From contig LS997563.1 in the NCBI GenBank assembly GCA_000469685.2, positions 7,688,437 through 7,752,436 of the forward strand: a stretch of DNA of 64,000 nt. Reading direction: 5' to 3'. Origin of the DNA: Haemonchus contortus. Its lineage: Eukaryota; Nematoda; Chromadorea; Rhabditida; Trichostrongylidae. The notes under the pieces were generated by a model, which worked only from the letters and a program-made list of their open reading frames with translations, had not been told where the DNA came from and made no database searches. Positions 1 through 10,160 of this stretch are shown here, piece by piece. A program made the translations under genes and the position numbers. Numbering within the stretch: the first letter of the stretch is position 1; every line of letters starts with the position of its first letter.

Positions 1-850
1 TTCCCATCCTGCCGCCTGTGCTCCTACAAAATTTTAACGTCCTAGGTCCTCGGGGACAGAGAGAGAGATTGAGATTTAACTGGTAAGCATTAGAATCGTC
101 GAATGGTAGATGTTGTCGAGTCATAATAACACCATTATCAAATGTCTTTATGAATCTAGCTCCTTTTCTCTATGGATACATCATTAAATGAGAATCCAAG
201 TTTATTAGCGGTCGGATAAATTCTGCCATGAATGATATCAAAGCAGAGGGAACCCGTGACCCTTCATTGAATCGCAAATTCCGCTGGGTAGCGGTCGTAA
301 GTAAGAAGTGAACCAATTTTCATAATGTGCCCCTATCAGTGCACTTACCCTTCTTGTCGAATGAGACATAGCAAAGAATCAAAGCTAGATCGTAAACGAC
401 AAAGACGCTAGGATCCAACTGGTGATTGAATCTTGTTTTCTACGCCCCCTGTGGGCGGCGTCCGGTCCTTTCACCCACCATATGTGTTCCCATCCTGCCG
501 CCTGTGCTCCTGCCAAATTTGAACGTCCTAGGTCCACGGGGACAGGAGTTATGATTTTCCGCCGAAACATTTTGTTCGCACAAACCCCGCCCCCTGTGGG
601 CAGGGTCCGGTCCTGTCACCCACCATATGTGTTCCCATCCTGCCGCCTGTGCTCCTGCCAAATTTGAACGTCCTAGGTCCACGGGGACAGGAGTTATGAT
701 TTTCCGCCGAAACATTTTGTTCGCACAAACCCCGCCCTCTGTGGGCGGAGTTCGGTCCTGCCACCCACCATATGTGTTCCCATCCTGCCGCCTGTGCTCC
801 TACCAAATTTGAACGTCCTAGGTCCACGGGGACAGCAGTTATGAATTTCC
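1..850. repeat. 145-bp tandem repeat array, first copy (truncated at window start)
   Basis: Units beginning GTTCCCATCCTGCC recur at about 486, 631 and 776, exactly 145 bp apart. A further partial unit starts at base 1 and a half unit lies at 443-482. Each unit holds GACAGGAGTTATGA followed by a CGCCC(T/C)CTGTGGGC block. The array is followed (840-890) by a GACA microsatellite and a TATATAAAGTAAG-like tail. The overlapping open frames here are simply the repeat read through and are not genes. The same unit occurs at 4990-5490 and singly at about 48,959. Confidence 0.9.
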
Positions 851-1364
851 GTACAAACAGACAGACAGACGCGAGCGCTTTATATAAAGTAAGGATTATG
901 TGTATTAATTAGAAGCCTCGATCCATTGCTCTTCATCTCGAACTTGGCTTAACTGGTTGACAACCAATGTCTTGAATGATAGCTAGAAATGGATAATAAC
1001 GCCTATCACAGACGTCCTTATGAATGGAACATTTTCGGATCTTTCATCAATTGGGAATTCAAAATCATTAGCGGTCAGATGAGTTTAGTCACAAATGATA
1101 TGTCACAAAACAAAAAGGAATCGTGGTACTTCATTGTGTCAGAAAGCTTACTGCATAATGGTCGTAGTTTAATAGCAAGAAATGAACCAAATTTTCATTT
1201 CGTTATGGAGAAATGTCTTTAATCGGTCGCTATTACAGCATTTACAGCATTAAAGAGTCAGTGTTTGATCATAAATACCCTTTTGCTCTCTAAGGCCCCT
1301 CATCAGTTCTTATCGGTTGTTATCAGTTCCTGTCACAGAGTACCTACGACAACGTCACATCCTA

Positions 1365-2667
1365 CAGGGTGCGGCAAAAGTTCTGGCAACGATAAACATG
1401 ATCGTAAAAATGGTCATATCAATCGATTCATGATACAACTCCAACAGCATTTATCAACAGCTATATAGATTACAAAAACAAACTAGATTCCGAAATACCC
1501 CCCTTTTGCGCGAATACAGGCTGAAATTCTCCTAGGAAACGCGTCGGCGGCGGCACGGAGGTAGTCTTCTTCCTAACCCTCCCATGCTTTAACGAGGGTT
1601 GCACGTAGAGCATCCAAATTTCTATGCTGGGTAGAGCAGGCTTTCCTCTCAAGAACTGACCACACGGAGTAGTTCAATGGATTTGGGTCTGGAGTGTTTG
1701 GAGGCCAATCTTTCGACGTTATGAAGTCTGGGAAGTGCGTTGCGCACCAGTCCTGTACTACCTTGGACTTGTGTGCTGGAGCTGAGTCCTGTTGAAGAGT
1801 CCAAGGCCGGTTGCCGAAATGGGATTGTGCTCAGGAGAGTACCTCTTTCTCCAACATGCCTTTTAGGTAGGTCTTGCTATCCACCTTGACTCCTTTCTCC
1901 AAGAAAATCAGGGACATCTTGCCGTCCGATGTGATTGCCCCAAAAACCATCAACGGCTTGGGGTGTCCAGATCGCTGAGCAATCCCTCCATGTTGGCTGG
2001 CTTCTGCAGGGCTTCCCGCTATCATCCTATCGTTTTGGGTGCTCAGGAATTGATCTGTTGAAAACAGGCATTCGTCAATGAAAAGGATGTCGCTGTGCCG
2101 TGCCTGCGAAAATCGCCTTAAACGCTCCCTAAATCTTTTTAGCCTAGTTTTCTTCATACGCTTAGTTAGCATGTGAGCTTTTCTGATCTTATAAGAGCGA
2201 AGTCGAAGGTGGCTGGTGAAAACCCTTCCGACAGATCGAGCAGAAATTCCGACCTCAAGAGCCGTTTATGTCTTGGACCTAAAAGGGTGGCGACGGATTT
2301 TCTCTCGAATGATTTTCACGATTTCCTTTGTCGTTGCACTCATCGGTCTTCCATTTTTAGGCTTGTCCTCCATAGTTCCTGTCGCCTTGTACCTGTTAAC
2401 GTCGTTGTACACGGTTCTTATGGGAATCTGGAGCTGCCTGAAGATGGTATTTGCCGTGCATTCACCCAGATGGAGGTGTAGGATGGAGGGTCGTTGGTCT
2501 TTGCTTGTCACCATTCTGTAAAATGGCATATTTAAGAACGGCCAGTTTATGGAATGTACAGAAGAGGACTTGCAGTAATTAGTGGCACAGATCCTGTCGA
2601 GATCGAAGGCCTCATTTTTCATAGAAAACCTAAAACGGGTCATTGTCAGAACTTTTGCCGCACCCTG
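1365..2667 (-). mobile_element. Mariner-type DNA transposon with TIRs and TA target duplication
   Basis: The left end reads CAGGGTGCGGCAAAAGTTCT. The right end is its near-perfect inverted match (25 of 27 terminal bases by eye). Both ends are flanked by TA (1363-1364 and 2668-2669), the Tc1/mariner target. The element is 1303 bp, normal for mariner, and contains one broken transposase on the minus strand. The homologous block at 47.37 kb lacks this insert, which confirms the boundaries. Confidence 0.92.
1530..2643 (-). pseudogene. Mariner transposase, frameshifted (DD37D type, third Asp lost)
   Basis: The N-terminal helix-turn-helix part is read from about 2643 to 2266. It includes NGRPMSATTKEI, which resembles the paired-type DNA-binding domain of mariner transposases. 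Reading then shifts frame to 2172-1831, which holds the first catalytic aspartate in ILFIDE. A further segment around 1830-1660 shows QQDSAPAH, with the second Asp, and WPPNTPDPNPLNYSVWS. The third catalytic position, expected to be D in NPLDY, is N here. It lies 38 residues after the second Asp, so 37 residues separate them, as in DD37D/maT relatives. The C-terminal part runs on to about 1530. Frameshifts plus the lost catalytic residue make an active enzyme very unlikely. The ends and coding strand agree with the surrounding TIRs. Confidence 0.85.
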
Positions 2668-3136
2668 TACATTGCCGTCCTTGAAAAGGTTCCACTGTTG
2701 ACACGAAGGGGATTGCAACGCTTGTTCGCTTGTTATTACCTGTCCTTATCACTAATTAACTTCGGTCCCTTCACATCCTGCACTATCTACTGGAATGCTC
2801 AGTTGTTAGTATGAAAGACGTTGTAGACTTATTGGCTCTCTCCTCCTATCAGTTTCTATCAGTCTCTAACAGTTTTCCGAAGTGCCAAAGCTCTGCCGTT
2901 AACAGGAAGTAAGTAGCGGTTTCTGTGGCTCTCACCTTTCAAGGCTCTTGCAAGGAAGGTCTTTCAGGGCGTGGGACGCTTTTCGAAAATGGTTTTTTGC
3001 ATGGTATAGGGGCATGAGCACTGAGTATAGAACTATGGTCCATTTCCGCTAAATGGCCTTCTGAAAGCCAAAAAAGGAGTGAAAATGATTTTGCCAGAAA
3101 TTGCCGTTTTAACCCACTAAGCGTCGTTTGTTTCAG

Positions 3137-3357
3137 TCATGACGTCGACTGTCCGCACAGTAGAAGGGGCCAGTGGAGGCGACATCGAAAATAATGTGAA
3201 AGGTAGCCGAAAAAGGGACCCACATGTTGAAAAGTGCGGAGAAGTTTCATATAGGCTCTCTACGGTTAAGCTGTCAGCAACGTCGGATGGTGTGGTGGAT
3301 AGAGATGTGGACTTCGAGGACGGACGGCTAGGATGGTTTGATGGTTCGGGTTCCTGA
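3137..3357 (+). CDS. ORF carried in the left inverted repeat (captured-exon-like)
   Basis: A TTTGTTTCAG acceptor-like sequence immediately precedes an ATG at 3139. A 72-codon frame follows, starting MTSTVRTVEGASGG and containing PHVEKCGEVSYRLSTVKL. The same frame is present, more or less intact, in all four inverted-repeat arms of the two elements. The other arms are at about 4766-4254 minus, 8436-8675 plus and 9915-9676 minus. Several arms keep a longer frame ending near GLFRFCI or SAFAFYAATSRLAPYC. I do not recognise the protein. It could be a host 5' exon captured by the element, or an accidental open frame preserved because the arms are similar. Confidence 0.35.
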
Positions 3358-4253
3358 GGCTTTTGCGTTTTTGCATTTTATGCTGCCACCTCCAGATTGG
3401 CTCCATATTGCACCAGGGCCAAAGCAAGTGCCTGACTGGTCATGGTGTGACCAGGACCAGCCAGGCACGTAACCTCTACAAGCCGTTAGAATTTGTTGTG
3501 TGGAGCGCTATCGGTGGAGGAGTTTCCATTCTTCACACCCCCAGGAGTATAAGGTGTCTTCTACTTTAACACTATATAAGTGTTGTAATGGGGGTGCAAA
3601 TCCTATAACATGGTTCCTATCCGATGGAAGCTGTCCTCGCCCTCGTTCGTCAATGCAAAGACAACAGGATTCCCGATTCCAACCTTCCTCTAGGCGTCCA
3701 CCGCAGACTCCTGTGAAAAAACGAATCAGACTCTTTCAACTCTTCTTCTTGCTGAAGCATCAATGGAGATTAGGCTTGATATAAAAAGCTGTCAGCCTTG
3801 AAGGAAATCATTCTAGCGCCGGATGACTAGATTAATGACTAGATGAAGGGTTTGGGCGATCCCGTTTCCAACCTACGATTCTCTAACTCCGCGTCCTGCT
3901 ATGAGGGGCTGGCAGGACACGATCAAGAAGGACATTACTGAAGTCGAAGTGACTGCAGATGATGAGTGACTGATCGTGAGGAGAGAAGGAAATGGAGATG
4001 ACCAACCAGAACTGTGGACAAAAACCCTTCAACGGCGCGAGATCAACGCTAGAGTAAAAAAACGGTGAAATCATCCAAATTAGATGAGCCTTTCATCAGC
4101 TTTGAAGGAATTCGGTCGAAATGGAACAACAATCAAACCATCACTGTCCATACCATTCAAAGAATTGTAGGGACTGTGCAATGTCCATACAATGTCCAAG
4201 GACCAGATGATATGATATCGAATTTTCGACTACCAAAATGATATCATACCCTT

Positions 4254-4766
4254 TTACCAACATTTTTCCAACTGAGTGAACTCTTGATGAGGGCGAAAAT
4301 GATAAAAAAAACTACGTGAGGAAGTTGGGGGAGGGGTGGGAAGGGGGGGGGGGGAAGGGGGACTCCTGAGAGTTTGAAGCCTGGAAGCTCCTTCACTTAT
4401 AGCGCTCCACACAACAAATTCTAACGGCTTGCAGAAGTTATGTGCCTGGCTGGTCCTGTTCACGACCATGACCAGCACTGCTTTGGCCCTGGTGCAATAT
4501 GGAGCCAATCTGGAGGTGGCAGCATGAATTGCAAAAGCGGAAAAGCCCAGAGATTCCGAACCACCAACCCATCCTAGTCGTCGTTCCTCGAAGTCCACAT
4601 CGCTATCCACCAGACCATCCGTCGCTGCCGGCAGCTCAACCGTGGAGAGGCTATATGAAACTTCCCCGCACTTTTCAACATGTGGGTCCCTTTTTCGGCT
4701 ACCTTTCACGTTATTTTCGATGTCGCCTCCACTGGCCCCTTTTACTGTGCGGACAGTCGACGCCAT
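4254..4766 (-). CDS. Longest version of the inverted-repeat ORF (170 codons, unknown)
   Basis: This is the right-arm counterpart of the frame at 3139. It begins MASTVRTVKGASGG and stays open through DVDFEERRLGWVGG and RLAPYCTRAKAV. It then reads into the GC-rich and poly-G interior, where the predicted protein becomes a proline run (PPSPPPLPTPPPT). The first ~100 codons are conserved among the arms, while the remainder is probably not coding. There is no known domain, signal peptide or membrane segment. It is probably transposon-borne sequence rather than a host gene. Confidence 0.3.
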   Translation of the reverse strand: MASTVRTVKGASGGDIENNVKGSRKRDPHVEKCGEVSYSLSTVELPAATDGLVDSDVDFEERRLGWVGGSESLGFSAFAIHAATSRLAPYCTRAKAVLVMVVNRTSQAHNFCKPLEFVVWSAISEGASRLQTLRSPPSPPPLPTPPPTSSRSFFYHFRPHQEFTQLEKCW

Positions 4767-4984
4767 GTCTGGAACGAACGACGCTTAGTGGGTTAAAACA
4801 GCAATTTCTGACAAAATCTTTTTCACCCCTTTTTTGGCATTCAGAAAGCCATTTAGCGGAAATGGACCATAGTTCTATACTCAGTGCTCATGCCCCTATA
4901 CCATGCAAAAAACCATTTTCAAAAAGCGTCCCACGCCCTGAAAGACCTTCCTTGTTAATCAGCTCCTTTTAATTGTTATCACAA

Positions 4985-5560
4985 TCGGTGTTCCCATCAT
5001 GCTTCCTGTACTCCTACTCATTTTGAACGCTTTGGGTCGACTGGAACAGGAGTTATGAATTTACGGTCAAAAATTTCTATCGCGCACGTCCCGCTCCTTG
5101 TAGGGGGAGTTCAATCTTGCCACCTGCCATAAGTGTTTCCATGTTCCCCCCTGTACTCCTACCAATTCGAGCATTCTAGGTCTAAGGGAACAGGAGTTAT
5201 GAATTTGCGACCTAAAGTTTCTATCGCGCCCGCCCCGCCCCTTGTAGGCGGAGTTCAATCTTGCCACCTGCCATAAGTGTTTCCATGCTGCCCTCTGTAC
5301 TTTTACCAAATTTGAATGTTTTGGGTCTATCGGAACAGGGATTATGAATTTGCGACCTAAAATTTCTATCGAGCTCGCCCCGCCCCTTGTAGGCGGAGTT
5401 CAATCTTGCCACCTGCCATAAGTGTTCCCATGCTGCCCCTGTACTGGCACCAAATTTGAGCTTTCTATGCCCATGGGAACAGGAGTTATGAATTTCCGGT
5501 GAAACACACACACACCGACACACCAACAGACACACTTAGCGAATTATGTAAAGTAGTATA
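4985..5560. repeat. 145-bp tandem repeat array, second copy
   Basis: Units begin at about 4990, 5135, 5279 and 5424 (period 144-145 bp). They share the GGAACAGGAGTTATGAATTT core with the array at the window start but are clearly diverged from it. The array ends with a CACACACACACCGACACACC microsatellite and a CTTAGCGAATTATGTAAAGT tail, the same 3' module seen near 850-890 and 49,040-49,110. This was probably continuous with the composite repeat at 850-2950 before the TIR element inserted at 2951. Confidence 0.88.
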
Positions 5561-5660
5561 ATCCAACTTAAATACATGAGTTGATCCCGGTACATTTGTA
5601 TGTAAAACGTATCGCAGTGTATATCGCAGTTCTACCAATTCGAATTTCATAATATTTTCA

Positions 5661-5885
5661 GATACTGCTGGCGCAGAAATGAGAAAAGGAGATTCTTTGT
5701 CGTTTGAGGAGAAGAAAAGCGTCCGGTACTTTCAAAAATCTTATTCATTAAAGTTTCCATGGTACATTAAGCCACTACTGTTGAGCTTTTTCAGATATAT
5801 TTTGGTATGGAATGTCATAGCTACCAAATCCTTTGAGGCATTTCACACCGAAGAAATGTCTGAAAAATCAAGACTAAAGGAATAA
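5661..5885 (+). CDS. Possible host exon, unknown (weak)
   Basis: An ATATTTTCAG acceptor-like site at about 5651-5660 is followed 18 bases later by an ATG (5679). A 68-codon frame then starts MRKGDSLSFEEKKSVRYFQK, is lysine-rich and ends at 5885. A GTATGG donor-like site lies inside it near 5806. I find no convincing following exon. It could be the first exon of a nematode gene or chance. Flanking DNA from 5560 to 6250 otherwise holds nothing I can identify. Confidence 0.18.
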   Translation, partial: DTAGAEMRKGDSLSFEEKKSVRYFQKSYSLKFPWYIKPLLLSFFRYILVWNVIATKSFEAFHTEEMSEKSRLKE

Positions 5886-6254
5886 ATATCAAGTGAGTAA
5901 GTTTGATCAGCAGGGCTTCGTAAAACTTCGGAAGTCATCATTATATGTATTGGTCTCCACTTCCTAAGTAGAGTACTCGTATGAAGATCCCATGAAGTCA
6001 GTCAAAAAACGTGAGTTAATCCAACTGTTTCCAACCGATTTTTCTCTTTACCCTTCTTATTTGATGTGTATCTGCACTAAGCAATCAGATTCAGCCAGAC
6101 TTGCTTTGTTTGTTGGATGTTCGGAAAAGTTCTTCCAAAATCCAGATCACTCTGTACCAATCAATTCGTTTTCCGAATGCGCTACGTAACCTACCTCAAT
6201 TCGAGCTGTCTTTCAAACGCTCTGATCTTCATGATTGATCTTTATGATATCCAT

Positions 6255-7600
6255 CTTCTTCTCCCTAGCGTTAAGCCTGCGCCGTCGCAGGGTTTGCTGT
6301 TTTTGTGAGCCATCTCCAATTCGTTATCTTTAGCATCTCCTAAGGTCCCATTGACTTCAGCGAGGTCCTTCTTGATCATGTCCCACCACCTCTCCTTCGA
6401 AACCCCTCGCACTCGCTCTCTCAGACTTCGACTTCCACCATCTTCTTATCGGGTGATCCGATGCCCTATCCAGCCCATGCCCATACCATTGCAGTCTCAT
6501 GCTCGTTCATCTTCAACTTGGCAGGGGCTTTGCATGACGTTCTGACATCTTCATTCCAATCTCGGACCAGCCGCGTTCAATCGTAGGCTCATCCACAATC
6601 CTTCTTTCAACTGGGTAAACTTGCCTCTTTTGCTTGGTACCTACGGGCCAGCACTCGCTGCCGTAAAGAATAGCAGACCCCACTCTGTTCAACTTGTCTC
6701 TGAGCTTCCTGGAGCACAGTCAATCGCGGGATGCCACTGGACTTTTCCTTATTACATCAATGCCCATTAATGCCGTGATTATTCTGGTCTTCACAGCCGC
6801 TGCTGTCAGCAGCCATGTCATTCGTCTAGATGTCGGAAGTTCTGCACTCTTTGCTAGCTTCTCCCAGGCAATCTGCGATTGGTTCTGCACACTCCTTGGA
6901 GCTGGGGATGTTGTTCTTCACATTCAGGCAGAGCCAATTTTCCGCCGGAGCGCTCTGCCCTTTCAGCCTCGAAATTCTTCTTCGCTCTCCGCTGTCAGAG
7001 CGATGTCATCAGCGTAGAGGATGGTCTTTAAGGTAGATCTATGAGTCCTTCTGTGATGGTATCAAGTGCAGGAAGAGGGAGGGCTCAGGCCGATCCCTGG
7101 TGTCCTTCTTCTGCATTACGACTTTTCGACTTCATCGTTCCAGAATAATGCTGGCTTGTCTCCTCTGAGTCCGTATCGCCTTTCACCCAGCGTTTCCTTG
7201 AAACACCGCAGTGTGGTCTCGACTGCCTCCTTCCGTGTCTGTTGGACTGGTCCCTGAGGCTCCGGGATACCAGCTTCAGTGTTCTTGACTTGAGGTAATC
7301 CTTTTTCTTTTGGTGCAGCTTCCACCATTAGATTCTTTCCCCAGTGCTTACCTTAGCTCGATAGCTATGTCCGCTACGAGGGGCCTGTGCTGCGAAGAAA
7401 ATTCTTCGTCAGGTACTATCTTAATGTTCTTTACGTATTTGAGAGGCGCCATTTTCAAAGCGCATGGTCGACTTCTGTTTTCCTCTCTTCAGGGCTGAAG
7501 GCCACCTCTGAGTCTTCCCTTCGAAACGAAGTGCTGCAGACTGCCAGATTAAGGGCCGTGGTCAGGTTACCCTATCTAGACCGTTTTTCGCCTCCACAGC
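6255..7600 (-). pseudogene. LINE-type reverse transcriptase remnant
   Basis: Read on the minus strand, fragments of a non-LTR reverse transcriptase appear in order with frameshifts and stops. A segment around 7328-7116 reads GDKPALFWNDEVEKS, as in the linker before the RT. The catalytic YADD box is at about 7018-7001 in LYADDIALTAESEEEF. ILYGSECWPVGTKQKRQ lies near 6660-6620, and the C-terminal RWWDMIKKDLAEVNGTLGDA near 6390-6330. That order (YADD, YGSECWP, RWWDxIKKDL) is typical of LINE ORF2 proteins common in strongylid genomes. Multiple stops and frame changes make it dead. I could not see an intact 5' end or endonuclease. No host gene is supported in this interval. Confidence 0.8.
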
Positions 7601-7876
7601 GTACCTTGTCCTGGAGTGCTATCCTTGGAGATCTCGGGTTCATCCTAGGGATAAATTTCAGAAGTCATTCTTACCACCACCAATTGTTTGAGATGTTTTC
7701 CATATATTCATATACATATCCCACCTTTATCATAATCATTGAATGCTCCACAGACAGACCGGCATACAGTTAGACCGAGTAATAAATGAACACACAAAAT
7801 GAGTGATTAATATATTAGCAGAAAATAAAAGTAACAAGTTATCACATCAGGTGATCCCCGATGCTACTCATTCCAC

Positions 7877-7953
7877 GATGGCTCGTCTCGCTTTGAACGT
7901 CCTGCTATTCTCGATACTCTTACCGAGTGCTTACTCTAATAATTTGGATTGGA
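7877..7953 (+). CDS. Possible signal-peptide exon, rest of gene not found
   Basis: An ATG in a purine-favourable context opens a short frame reading MARLALNVLLFSILLPSAYS then NNLDW. It has a basic n-region, a hydrophobic core and a small-residue cleavage-site-like end, so it resembles a secretory signal peptide. GAGTAAGC at 7952 could serve as a weak splice donor. No downstream exon with a matching phase was found. The giant inverted repeat begins only ~50 bases downstream, so if this was a gene it may have been split. A chance frame cannot be excluded. Confidence 0.25.
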
Positions 7954-8189
7954 GTAAGCATTCCTAATTTACAGTTTCACTCAAAAGTGTCTGGAAGTTT
8001 TTTCTGCATGAGAGATTTGAGTGTGTACGCGATGGAGTCCACCTCGCAACTGGTTTGGCCGATAACCTTTAGCACCTACCAGTCTATCTTCTCTCCTTCG
8101 GGTTATTGCAGCGTCTTACTCACTTGGAACATGGTTCACTGGATTGGAGAGTCAGTTTGGGAGTGTCGTGATGTGCGGGCTCCCGCTAA

Positions 8190-10160
8190 CAAGGAAGGTC
8201 TTTCAGGGCGTGGGACGCTTTTTGAAAATGGTTTTTTGCATGGTATAGGGGCATGAGCACTGAGTATAAAACTATGGTCCATTTCCGCTAAATGGCCTTC
8301 TGAATGCCAAAAAAACGACTGAAAACTATTTTGTCAGAAATCGCCGTTTTAACCCACTCAGCGTCGTTTGTTTCATTCATGGCGCCGACTGTCCGTACAG
8401 TAGAAGGCGCCAGTTGACTGCGCATCGAAAATAACGTGAAAGGTAGCCAAAAAAGGGGGCCACATGTTGAAAAGTGCGGGGAAGTTTCATATAGGCTCTC
8501 CACAGTTAAGCTGCCAGCAGCGTCGGATGGTGTGGTGGATAGCGATGTGGACTTCGAGGAACGACGACTAGGATGGGTTGGTGGTTCGGAATCTCCGGGC
8601 TTTTCCGCTTTTGCATTTTATGCTGCCACCTCCAGATTGGCTCCATATTGCACCAGGACCAAAGCAAGTGCCTGACTGGTCATGGTCGTGCCCAGGACCA
8701 GCCAGGCACACCTCCACAAACCGTCAGAATTTGTTGTGTGGAGCGCTATCAGTGGAGGGGCTTCCAGGCTTCACACTCCCAGGAGTATAAAGGTGCCTCT
8801 TAAATTCACACTTAATAAGTGTTGCAATAGGGGGGGGGGGGGGGTCCGAACCCTATAATATGGTTCCTATTTGATGGAAGCTGTCCTCGACCTCGTTCGT
8901 CAATGCAAAGACAACAGGTTTCCCGATTCCGACCTTCCTCTGGGAGTCCACTGCGGACTCCTGTGGGAGAACCAATCAGACTCTCATTCAATTCATCTTC
9001 TCGCTGTAGCATCCATGAGCATTAGGCTTGATATGAAAAGCTGTCAGCCCTGAAGGGAATCCTTCTAGCGCTGGATCACCAGATGAATACTAGATGAAGG
9101 GTTTCGGCGATACCCGTTCCCAACCTACGATCCCCTAACTTCGCGTCCGTGTGAAGGGCTGGCAGGACACGAACAAGAAGGACATCGCTGAAGTCGAGGT
9201 GACTACAGAAGATGAGTGAATGATCGTGAGGAGAGAAGGAAATGGAGATGACCAACCAGAATAGTGGACAAAAACCCTTCAACGGCGCGAGATCAACGCT
9301 AGGGTGAAAAACGGTGAAATCATCGGAATTAGATGAGCTTTCATCAGTTTTGAAGGAATTCCGTCGAAATAGAACAACAATCAAACCATCACTGTCCATA
9401 CCATTCAAAGAATTGTATGGACTGTGCCATGTCCATACAATGTCCGAAGACCAGATGATGTGATATCGAGTTTTTTGACTACAAACTACGTGAGGAATTT
9501 GAGGAAGGGGGGGGGGGTGGGGGGTAGGAAAGGAGGATTCGGAGGTAGGAACGGAGGACTGGGAGTGTTGAGCCTGGAAGCTCCTTCACTGATCACTGAT
9601 AGTGCGTCACACAAGAAATTCCAGCGCCCTGTAGAGGTTATGTGCCTGGGTGGTCCTGGTCACGACCATGACCAGTCAGGCACTTGCTTTGGTCCTGGTG
9701 CAATATGGAGCCAATCTGGAGGTGGCAGCATAAAATGCAAAAGCGGAAAAGCCCGGAGATTCCGAACCACCAACCCATCCTAGTCGTCGTTCCTCGAAGT
9801 CCACATCGCTATCCACCACACCATCCGACGCTGCTGGCAGCTTAACCGTGGAGAGCCTATATGAAACTTCCCCGCACTTTTCAACATGTGGCCCCCTTTT
9901 TTGGCTACCTTTCACGTTATTTTCGATGCGCAGTCAACTGGCGCCTTCTACTGTACGGACAGTCGGCGCCATGAATGAAACAAGCGACGCTGAGTGGGTT
10001 AAAACGGCGATTTCTGACAAAATAGTTTTCAGTCGTTTTTTGGCATTCAGAAGGCCATTTAGCGGAAATGGACCATAGTTTTATACTCAGTGCTCATGCC
10101 CCTATACCATGCAAAAAACCATTTTCAAAAAGCGTCCCACGCCCTGAAAGACCTTCCTTG
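8190..10160. mobile_element. 2-kb element with ~600-bp terminal inverted repeats, copy 2
   Basis: The left arm runs 8190 to ~8790 and the right arm 10,160 to ~9560. Both begin CAAGGAAGGTCTTTCAGGG and both carry the ORF with HVEKCGEVSYRLSTVKL. The interior is collinear with copy 1 and has a poly-G tract near 8830. It is flanked on each side by TAA (8187-8189 and 10,161-10,163), a 3-bp duplication. The other arm of the giant inverted repeat lacks the element at the equivalent place (~27,605), giving an empty site. It is non-autonomous, with no transposase seen. Confidence 0.88.

Larger units (their letters stand above)
850..2950 (+). repeat. Composite interspersed repeat, copy 1 (carries a mariner)
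   Basis: This unique-looking DNA matches, in reverse complement, the block at about 47,090-47,830. Shared landmarks include the stretch with AATCGTGGTACTTCATTGTG near 1120, the TATCAGTTCCTGTCACAGAG stretch near 1320, and the CCGTCCTTGAAAAGGTTCC stretch near 2676. The mariner at 1365-2667 interrupts it. The short open frame at 989-1222 lies inside this repeat and shows no recognisable domain. I regard the block as a non-coding repeat family. Confidence 0.7.
2951..4954. mobile_element. 2-kb element with ~600-bp terminal inverted repeats, copy 1
   Basis: The left arm starts CAAGGAAGGTCTTTCAGGG at 2951 and runs to about 3570. Its reverse complement runs from 4954 down to about 4385. The interior (about 3570-4385) is single-copy and is shared in the same orientation with copy 2 at 8190-10160. 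A poly-G run sits at about 4345. The flanks are TTG on the left and TTA on the right, consistent with a 3-bp TTA duplication whose left copy mutated. No transposase is visible, so the element is non-autonomous. TTA/TAA targets suggest a PIF/Harbinger-type mobiliser, but that is inference. Confidence 0.85.

Noticed and set aside
385..827. Tandem MFRRKIITPVPVDLGRSN-type frames
   Set aside because: Same 145-bp repeat unit read repeatedly; the frames repeat with the DNA and do not form a gene.
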